DNA from: Rudaea sp.
GTDB taxonomy: Bacteria > Pseudomonadota > Gammaproteobacteria > Xanthomonadales > Rhodanobacteraceae
Direction of reading: 5' to 3'
Assembly (NCBI GenBank): GCA_025934455.1
Contig: JAICYA010000024.1
Location: 1 to 11,820 of the forward strand
Length of the DNA: 11,820 bases
The notes under the pieces: model-generated
Database searches by the model: none
Seen by the model: the letters and a program-made list of their open reading frames with translations, nothing else
What the model was told of the DNA's origin: nothing
Shown: positions 6,054 through 11,820 of the stretch, one piece after another
How the letters are laid out: every line of letters starts with the position of its first letter
Position numbering within the stretch: position 1 is the first letter of the stretch
Position numbers and translations under genes: made by a program

Positions 6054-6344
6054 ATGGCACGCATTACCGTGGAAGATTGCCTGCAAGTGGTCGACAACCG
6101 CTTCGAACTGGTGCTGATGGCTACCCGCCGCGCGCGTCAGGTTGCCAAGGGCGCCGATGCGCTCGTGGAAACGCACAACGACAAGCCGACCGTGGTCGCG
6201 CTGCGTGAGATCGCCGGGCGCAAAGTGACGCACGAGATGATCGATGAAGTCGATCGCATCGAGCGCGAGCGCAAGGAACGCGAAGCCCTCGAATGGGCCG
6301 CGGCGGAAGTGGACGAAGACATGAAGGGCGGCGACGACCTGTGA
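6054..6344 (+). CDS. rpoZ: RNA polymerase omega subunit
   Basis: Small subunit that helps fold and hold beta-prime in RNA polymerase; in E. coli it forms part of a ppGpp binding site. The 96-residue protein matches the family from its first residue: [25 protein letters not shown] (15-29), the [11 protein letters not shown] segment (44-54) and a charged C-terminal helix with ERKEREA. Length is near E. coli omega (91). GAGGA (6045-6049), four bases upstream of the ATG, supports the start. The position just before spoT is the conserved proteobacterial arrangement, but the usual left neighbour gmk is displaced by the mla genes. Confidence 0.96.
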   Translation: MARITVEDCLQVVDNRFELVLMATRRARQVAKGADALVETHNDKPTVVALREIAGRKVTHEMIDEVDRIERERKEREALEWAAAEVDEDMKGGDDL

Positions 6345-6401
6345 ACCATTGCATGGTCTGTTGTCGCCACCACCGGACGCGTTGATCCGCGCGGCACGAT
6401 C

Positions 6402-8549
6402 ATGAGCACGGCGACGCGGGAAGCCATCCCTGCCGACGTGCAAGCGCTGGAGCAACGCCTCGGCGCCTATTTGCCGCAGGATCAAATCGCGCGGGTGCGC
6501 CAGGCCTATCAGACCGGCGCGCGTGCCCACGAAGGGCAGAAACGCCAAAGCGGTGAACCGTACATCACGCATCCGGTTGCCGTTGCCGGCATCCTCGCCG
6601 AGATCGGCATGGATGCCGAAACGATCATCGCGGCGGTCCTGCACGACACCCTTGAGGACACTCCGCTGTCGCGTGCGGAAATCGAATCCGCGTTCGGCGC
6701 CACCGTGGCCGAACTCGTCGATGGCGTGACCAAACTCGACAAGCTGCGCTTCGGCAGCGTGGCCGAAGCCGCGGCCGAGAGTTTCCGCAAGATGCTGCTG
6801 GCGATGGCGCGCGACCTGCGCGTCATCCTGATCAAGCTCGCCGACCGCCTGCACAACATGCGCACGCTGGCGGCGATGGCGCCGGAAAAGCGCCGCCGCA
6901 TCGCGCGCGAGACGCTCGACATCTACGCGCCGATTGCACAACGCCTCGGCATGAACCGCACGCGTTCCGAGTTGCAGGACCTGGGTTTTCGCGCGCTGTA
7001 TCCGGACCGCTACCGTATCATCGCCGCGCGCATCAAGAGCGTGCTCGGCAACCGCCGCGAGGCGATGGGCAAGATCGAAACGGCACTGGCCGCGCGCCTG
7101 GAGCAGGAAGAAATCCCGCACCGCGTCGTCAGCCGGATCAAGTCGCCATACAGCATCTACGAGAAGATGCGCGCCCAGCACAAGAGTTTCGCCCAGGTGA
7201 TGGACGTGTACGGATTCCGCGTCGTCACCGCGGCGACGATGGATTGCTATCGGGCGCTCGGCGCGATCCATGCGTTGTACAAGCCGCTCGACGGCCGCTT
7301 CCGCGACTTCATCGCCATTCCCAAGGCGAACGGCTACCAGTCGCTGCACACCGTGTTGTTCGGCCCTTTCGGCGCACCGATCGAAATCCAGATCCGCACC
7401 GAGGAAATGGACCAGGTCGCCGAGCGCGGCGTCGCCGCGCACTGGGTGTACAAGACATCGTCCGAACCGGCTACCGCCGCGCAGACGCGCGCACGCGAAT
7501 GGGTCGCGGGCCTGGTCGATGAGCAGACACGCGAAGCCTCGTCACTGGAGTTCATCGAAAACGTCAAGGTCGACCTGTTCCCGGACGAGGTCTACCTGTT
7601 CACGCCCAAGGGCCGCATCCTTGCCTTGCCGCGCAACGCAACGGCGCTCGATTTCGCCTTCGCCGTGCACACCGACGTCGGCAGCCATGCCGTGGCCGCG
7701 CGCGTGGACGGCACGCTCGCGCCGCTGCGCCAGCGCCTGAATTCCGGCGAAACCGTCGAGATCATCGCCGCGCCCTCGGCCGCGCCGACGCCGCAATGGC
7801 TGGAATGGGTCGCCTCGGCCAAGGCGCGCACGGCGATCCGGCATTTCCTCAAGCACCTGCAGCACGAGGATGCCGTCGACTTCGGCCACCGCATGCTCGA
7901 TCGCGCGCTGGACACGCGCGGCACCAGCCTCGACGCGATTTCCAGCGAGGCGCTGGATCGGTTCCTCGCGGATGCGCGCTACAAGCGCCTGGAAGAATTG
8001 CTCTCCGACATCGCGCTCGGCAACCGCATGCCGGACCAGGTCGCGGCGCAACTGGTGCAGGCGCTTGGCGGGGCCGGAGAGCTGCTGCCGCACGAGGCGC
8101 ATGCGCAGGAAAAAATCCTGATCAGCGGCACCGAACGCGGCGTGCTCAGCTTCGGCAACTGCTGCAATCCCGTGCCCGGCGACGAGATCGCCGGTTACCT
8201 GTCGGCGGGCAAGGGCATCGTCGTGCATCGCGTCGATTGCCCAAACATGCCCGAATACCGCAAGACGCCCGAGCGTATCGTCGCCATCGACTGGGACCGC
8301 GAAGTGACCGGCGACTACCGCGCGCGCCTGCGCATCGTCGTCGACAACAAGCCCGGCGTACTCGCCACCGTCGCGGCCGCCATCGCCGAGCGCAATTCCA
8401 ATATCGAGAACGTCGAGTACCAGGAGCGCGACCAGCAAACCTCGACCCTGATGTTCACGATCGAGGTGCGCAACCGCAAACACCTTGCCGACGTCATGCG
8501 CGGCGTGCGCAATGCGGCGGTGGTGCACGGCGTTTATCGGTATCCTTAG
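6402..8549 (+). CDS. spoT: Bifunctional (p)ppGpp synthetase/hydrolase SpoT
   Basis: Cytoplasmic alarmone enzyme of the RelA/SpoT family controlling (p)ppGpp. The 715-residue protein (E. coli SpoT is 702) has the full long-RSH layout. The HD hydrolase domain (about 40-195) has His57 in ITHP, HDTLED (81-86) and LADRLHNMRT (146-155). The synthetase domain (about 240-355) has DVYGFRV (268-274), the basic RFRD motif (299-302), PKANGYQSLHT (307-317) and IEIQIRTEEMD (327-337). Next are a TGS domain (about 388-455; VYLFTPKGRI), a helical region, a CC/zinc-finger-like block FGNCCNPVPGDEI (584-596), and a C-terminal ACT domain (about 640-715). Intact hydrolase motifs and the basic RxKD-type loop mark SpoT/Rel rather than monofunctional RelA. 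No clear Shine-Dalgarno precedes the ATG. ridA follows after 26 bases. Confidence 0.95.
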   Translation: MSTATREAIPADVQALEQRLGAYLPQDQIARVRQAYQTGARAHEGQKRQSGEPYITHPVAVAGILAEIGMDAETIIAAVLHDTLEDTPLSRAEIESAFGATVAELVDGVTKLDKLRFGSVAEAAAESFRKMLLAMARDLRVILIKLADRLHNMRTLAAMAPEKRRRIARETLDIYAPIAQRLGMNRTRSELQDLGFRALYPDRYRIIAARIKSVLGNRREAMGKIETALAARLEQEEIPHRVVSRIKSPYSIYEKMRAQHKSFAQVMDVYGFRVVTAATMDCYRALGAIHALYKPLDGRFRDFIAIPKANGYQSLHTVLFGPFGAPIEIQIRTEEMDQVAERGVAAHWVYKTSSEPATAAQTRAREWVAGLVDEQTREASSLEFIENVKVDLFPDEVYLFTPKGRILALPRNATALDFAFAVHTDVGSHAVAARVDGTLAPLRQRLNSGETVEIIAAPSAAPTPQWLEWVASAKARTAIRHFLKHLQHEDAVDFGHRMLDRALDTRGTSLDAISSEALDRFLADARYKRLEELLSDIALGNRMPDQVAAQLVQALGGAGELLPHEAHAQEKILISGTERGVLSFGNCCNPVPGDEIAGYLSAGKGIVVHRVDCPNMPEYRKTPERIVAIDWDREVTGDYRARLRIVVDNKPGVLATVAAAIAERNSNIENVEYQERDQQTSTLMFTIEVRNRKHLADVMRGVRNAAVVHGVYRYP

Positions 8550-8575
8550 CGATTCTTCGCGTTCGGAGTTCTCGC

Positions 8576-8959
8576 ATGTCCCGCCAAATCATCGCTTCGC
8601 CCAACGCCCCCAAGGCCATCGGCCCGTATTCGCAGGCCGTGCGCTGTGGCAACACCAGGTATTTTTCCGGACAGACGCCGATCGACCCGGCCACCGGCGC
8701 GCTGGTGCCGGGCGACATCACGGCGCAGGCGCGGCGTGTTTTCGAGAATCTCAAGGCCGTCGCCGGCGCGGCCGGCACGGACTTCGCGCGGGTCGCGCGT
8801 GTGGGCATTTACCTCACCGACCTCGCCAACTTCGCCGCCGTCAACGCGGTGATGAAGGAATATTTCGCCGAGCCTTTCCCCGCGCGTTCGACCATCGGCG
8901 TCGCCTCGTTGCCGCTGAATGCGCAGGTCGAAATCGACATGATCGCTGTGCTCGACTGA
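8576..8959 (+). CDS. ridA: Reactive intermediate deaminase RidA
   Basis: Cytoplasmic enzyme of the YjgF/YER057c/UK114 family that hydrolyses reactive enamines/imines such as 2-aminoacrylate released by PLP enzymes. The 127-residue protein has the family's usual length and signatures: APKAIGPYSQAV (11-22), YFSGQTPIDPATG (29-41), VGIYLTDLANFAAVN (76-90), and the C-terminal block PARSTIGVASLPLNAQVEID (102-121). Arg104 is the expected substrate-carboxylate binder and Glu119 the catalytic-side acid; Tyr18 and Ser31 also match active-site positions. GGAG (8565-8568), seven bases upstream, supports the ATG. It lies between spoT and recG, 16 bases before recG, probably in one transcript. The family has many paralogues, so substrate range is inferred. 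Confidence 0.93.
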   Translation: MSRQIIASPNAPKAIGPYSQAVRCGNTRYFSGQTPIDPATGALVPGDITAQARRVFENLKAVAGAAGTDFARVARVGIYLTDLANFAAVNAVMKEYFAEPFPARSTIGVASLPLNAQVEIDMIAVLD

Positions 8960-8975
8960 GCGCGTACCGTCGCGC

Positions 8976-11063
8976 ATGCGCGAGCCTGTCGTTCCATCCG
9001 ATGCGGCACTGACGACGTTGCCCGGCGTCGGTCCGGCGCTGGCGAAAACCCTGGAACGCCTCGGCCTGCGCACGCTGCAGGATTTGTGGTTCCACCTGCC
9101 GCTGCGCTACGAGGATCGCACGCGCCTGACGCCTATCCGCGATTTGGTTCCCGGCGCTCCGGCCCAGGTCGAAGGCCGCGTCGAGGCCGTCGAACGCGGC
9201 TTCCGTTATCGTCCGCAACTGCGCGTTGCGATAGTCGACGACTTGAGCGCGATGCTGCTGTTGCGTTTTTTCCATTTCAATTCCGCACAGGCGAACCAGC
9301 TCGTCGTCGGCACGCGTCTGCGCTGCTACGGCGAAGTGCGCAGCGGCGCGCAAGGTCTGGAAATGGTGCATCCGCAGTACCGGCGGGTGGCCGATACCGA
9401 AACCGCCGTGGTCGAGGAATGCCTCACGCCGGTGTATCCGGTGACCGAAGGCTTGACCTCCACGCGGCTCGCCGGGGTGATCGCGCGCGCCCTGCAACGT
9501 CTGCCGCAGGACGCGGAACTGGAGCTGCTGCCGCCGGATTTGCGCAAGGCATACAAATTATCCTCTCTGCGCGCGGCCTTGCTTTATGTGCACCGTCCGC
9601 CGCCGGACGCGGATCTCGCGCAACTCGCGCTCGGCGCGCATCCGGCGCAGCAGCGCCTCGCCTTCGAGGAATTGCTTGCCCAGCACCTGAGCCTCAAGCG
9701 CCTGCGTGCGCGCATCCTTGAGCATGCCGCGCCGGCGTTGCGCGGCGCCGGCGACCTGCGCAAACGCTTCCTTGCCGGCCTGCCGTTCGCGCCCACGCGT
9801 GCGCAGGCGCGGGTCGCAGCCGAGGTCGCGCGCGACCTCGGCAAACCCGCGCCGATGCTGCGCCTGGTGCAGGGCGATGTCGGCTCGGGCAAGACCGTGG
9901 TCGCCGCGCTGGCAGCGCTCGCCGCGGTCGAGTCGCATTCGCAGGCAGCGCTGATGGCGCCGACCGAACTGCTGGCCGAGCAGCACTACCGCAATTTCCA
10001 GAAATGGATGGAGCCGCTCGGTATCGAGGTGGTCTGGCTCGCCGGCAAGCTCAAGGGCCGCGCACGCAGCACTGCGCTGGCGAAGATTGCCTCGTCTGCG
10101 CAGATCGTCATCGGTACACATGCGCTGATGCAGGAGGGCGTCGCGTTCCGCGATCTCGCGCTCGTCATCATCGACGAGCAGCACCGCTTCGGCGTGCATC
10201 AGCGATTGGCCTTGCGAGAGAAAGGTCGCGTGGCCGACAGCGTTCCGCATCAGCTTGTGCTCACCGCCACGCCGATCCCGCGCACACTGGCGATGACGGC
10301 ATATGCCGATCTGGATGTTTCCGTGATCGATGAATTGCCGCCGGGACGTACGCCGGTCACCACCGTCGCCATCGCCAACTCGCGCCGCAGCGCTGTGGTC
10401 GAGCGCATTCGCGCCGCTTGCGCGGGTGGGCGCCAGGCGTATTGGGTTTGCACGATTATTGAAGAGTCCGATCTCCTCCAGGCGCAGGCCGCCGAAGCGG
10501 CCCATGTGGAATTGACGGCTGCGTTGCCGGGCATCGCCATCGGCCTCGTGCACGGGCGTCTCAAGCCCGCGCAGAAGCAGGACGTCATGGATGCGTTCGC
10601 GGCAGGGAAAATCTCATTGTTGGTGGCGACGACGGTGATCGAAGTCGGCGTCGATGTGCCGAACGCGAGCCTGATGATCGTCGAGAACGCCGAGCGCCTC
10701 GGCCTGGCGCAATTGCACCAATTGCGCGGACGCGTCGGCCGCGGCAGCGTGGAATCCAGTTGTGTACTTCTATACAAGATGCCGTTGTCGGCGATGGCAC
10801 GGCAACGCCTGGACGTGCTGCGCGAAACCAACGACGGTTTCCGCATTGCCGAAAAGGATCTGGAGCTGCGCGGGCCGGGCGAAGTCCTTGGTACGCGCCA
10901 GACCGGTCAGATGACGCTACGCATCGCCGATCTTTCCCGCGACGCGCACTTGTTGCCGGCCGTGCAGCGCGCCGGTGCGGTGCTGCTCGACAAATATCCG
11001 AAACTCGCCGACCAGCTGATCGAACGCTGGATCGGGCAGGCGACGCGGTATGCTGGGGCTTGA
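8976..11063 (+). CDS. recG: ATP-dependent DNA helicase RecG
   Basis: Superfamily 2 double-strand translocase that remodels branched DNA: it regresses stalled forks and processes Holliday junctions, D-loops and R-loops. The 695-residue protein (E. coli 693) has an N-terminal helical and OB-fold wedge domain (about 1-150) that opens with [16 protein letters not shown]. The helicase core follows, with Walker A GDVGSGKT (300-307), [10 protein letters not shown] (328-337), Walker B DEQH (400-403), motif [11 protein letters not shown] (430-437), HGRLKP (526-531), [13 protein letters not shown] (552-564) and motif [11 protein letters not shown] (582-590). The TRG segment [20 protein letters not shown] (621-640) is diagnostic for RecG. 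The ATG at 8976 places the N-terminus as in homologues, though its ribosome site is weak. The stop overlaps the start of a purine-rich ribosome site for the next gene. Confidence 0.96.
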   Translation: MREPVVPSDAALTTLPGVGPALAKTLERLGLRTLQDLWFHLPLRYEDRTRLTPIRDLVPGAPAQVEGRVEAVERGFRYRPQLRVAIVDDLSAMLLLRFFHFNSAQANQLVVGTRLRCYGEVRSGAQGLEMVHPQYRRVADTETAVVEECLTPVYPVTEGLTSTRLAGVIARALQRLPQDAELELLPPDLRKAYKLSSLRAALLYVHRPPPDADLAQLALGAHPAQQRLAFEELLAQHLSLKRLRARILEHAAPALRGAGDLRKRFLAGLPFAPTRAQARVAAEVARDLGKPAPMLRLVQGDVGSGKTVVAALAALAAVESHSQAALMAPTELLAEQHYRNFQKWMEPLGIEVVWLAGKLKGRARSTALAKIASSAQIVIGTHALMQEGVAFRDLALVIIDEQHRFGVHQRLALREKGRVADSVPHQLVLTATPIPRTLAMTAYADLDVSVIDELPPGRTPVTTVAIANSRRSAVVERIRAACAGGRQAYWVCTIIEESDLLQAQAAEAAHVELTAALPGIAIGLVHGRLKPAQKQDVMDAFAAGKISLLVATTVIEVGVDVPNASLMIVENAERLGLAQLHQLRGRVGRGSVESSCVLLYKMPLSAMARQRLDVLRETNDGFRIAEKDLELRGPGEVLGTRQTGQMTLRIADLSRDAHLLPAVQRAGAVLLDKYPKLADQLIERWIGQATRYAGA

Positions 11064-11080
11064 AGAGGAATGATTCGCCA

Positions 11081-11820
11081 ATGGAAGAATTGAAGATCCT
11101 GATCGACACCGACCCCGGCGTGGACGACGCGCTGGCGATCCTGATGGCGCATCGTCACGCCAACGTTGTCGGCCTGACCATCGCCGCGGGCAATGTGGGA
11201 TTGGCGCACACGACGGCGAATGCGCTGAAACTGGTGGAAACCATCGGTGCGGCGACGCCGGTGTTTCCCGGCTGTGCGACGCCGCTCGTGCATGCAGCGG
11301 AAGATGCGGCGTTCGTGCATGGGCTCGACGGATTCGGCGATACCGGCTACGCGCCGAGTGCGCGTCGCGCGGAAAGCGAGCCGGCGGCGCAGGCAATCCT
11401 GCGTCTGTCGCGCGAACACGCGGGCAAACTCGTGGTCGTCGCAATGGCGCCGCTGACGAATCTCGCACTGGCGCTCAAGCTCGATCCGGAATTGCCGTCG
11501 CGCGTGGCGCGCCTCGTCGTCATGGGCGGCGCGGTGACCGGGCGCGGCAACACGACGGTATCCGCGGAGTTCAACATCGCCTTCGATCCGGAGGCCGCGC
11601 ACATCGTGTTCTCGGCATGGCCGCGGATCGAATTGGTCGACTGGGAGCTGACCGTGCGCCATGGCGTCGGTTTCGACACTATCGCGCGCTGGACAGCTGC
11701 AGACAATCCGACCGCACGATTTTTCGACGCGATCTCGCGCAAGACCCGCGCCTGGTCGCGCGAGCGCGGCCGTCCGCAGCTGGCGCTGGCCGATCCGCTG
11801 GCGATGGCGGTGGCGCTGAA
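11081..11820 (+). CDS. Nucleoside hydrolase, IunH family (3' end missing)
   Basis: Inosine-uridine-type nucleoside N-ribohydrolase, which cleaves ribonucleosides to base plus ribose in salvage. The first 246 residues are visible; the gene continues past the edge. The calcium- and ribose-binding motif DTDPGVDDAL (9-18, Asp11/15/16) is intact. AAGN with Asn38, HGLDGFGDTGY (near 80-90), APLTNLALAL and MGGA also fit the fold. The pocket residues Asn157, Glu163 and Asn165 (GN...AEFN) have exactly the spacing of Asn160, Glu166 and Asn168 in the Crithidia enzyme. At 237-238 it reads Ala-Asp where IU-type enzymes have His-Asp. The ribosome site is GAGGAA (11065-11070). It lies 17 bases after recG and may be cotranscribed. 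No rih symbol is given because substrate class is unclear. Confidence 0.9.
   Translation, partial: MEELKILIDTDPGVDDALAILMAHRHANVVGLTIAAGNVGLAHTTANALKLVETIGAATPVFPGCATPLVHAAEDAAFVHGLDGFGDTGYAPSARRAESEPAAQAILRLSREHAGKLVVVAMAPLTNLALALKLDPELPSRVARLVVMGGAVTGRGNTTVSAEFNIAFDPEAAHIVFSAWPRIELVDWELTVRHGVGFDTIARWTAADNPTARFFDAISRKTRAWSRERGRPQLALADPLAMAVAL

Noticed and set aside
6347..6360. Palindrome ACCATTGCATGGT in the rpoZ-spoT gap
   Set aside because: Five-base arms with a three-base centre, no repeat elsewhere seen, no promoter elements around it; likely chance.
5946..7442. Long minus-strand open frame (498 codons) opposite rpoZ and spoT
   Set aside because: Antisense shadow of rpoZ and the spoT N-terminal half; no recognisable domain.
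9558..10553. Minus-strand open frame opposite recG (331 codons)
   Set aside because: Shadow of the recG helicase core, with Arg/His/Gln-rich composition typical of antisense frames.
11070..11093. Seven-codon ORF overlapping the nucleoside hydrolase start as a leader peptide
   Set aside because: The ribosome site abuts its ATG with no spacing, so it is unlikely to be translated.

Overview
The window looks like chromosomal DNA of a gammaproteobacterium, most likely of the Xanthomonadales/Lysobacterales (a Rhodanobacteraceae-like member is a reasonable guess). The reasons are strongly GC-biased coding sequence, the conserved gmk - rpoZ - spoT - ridA - recG gene set, a xanthomonad-like Gmk (Lys instead of Tyr in the GMP-binding YGT-type motif), and an IPTL-CTERM-like sorting tail on the first protein. 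Species cannot be read from the sequence alone.

Layout. Bases 2-1054 hold the 3' part of a gene for a large Gly-rich, beta-repeat surface or secreted protein ending in a VPMLDRW sorting signal rather than an autotransporter barrel. After a spacer with a good sigma70-type promoter comes gmk (guanylate kinase). Next, on the same strand, is a compact mlaF-mlaE-mlaD-mlaC-mlaB cluster (1931-5017) encoding the inner-membrane ABC transporter and periplasmic carrier that keep phospholipids out of the outer leaflet of the outer membrane. mlaA, the outer-membrane lipoprotein of the same pathway, lies on the opposite strand and converges on mlaB with only 12 bases between the stops. A 181-base divergent spacer with a clear rpoZ promoter follows. 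Then come rpoZ (RNA polymerase omega), spoT (bifunctional (p)ppGpp synthetase/hydrolase), ridA (enamine/imine deaminase), recG (branched-DNA helicase) and the start of a nucleoside hydrolase gene that runs off the end.

How the genes work together. gmk makes GDP from GMP, SpoT makes and destroys (p)ppGpp from GTP/GDP, and omega contributes to a ppGpp site on RNA polymerase in proteobacteria such as E. coli, so these three form a guanine-nucleotide and stringent-response neighbourhood. The Mla genes form one complete lipid-transport pathway (A, B, C, D, E, F all present) placed between gmk and rpoZ. I see no CRISPR array, tRNA, rRNA, insertion sequence or evident phage gene. The window is mostly conserved housekeeping DNA. 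I do not see a wholly new system. The points most worth a second look are the Mla insertion and the opposed mlaA, the sorting-signal beta-repeat protein, and a nucleoside hydrolase with Ala where the catalytic His is expected.
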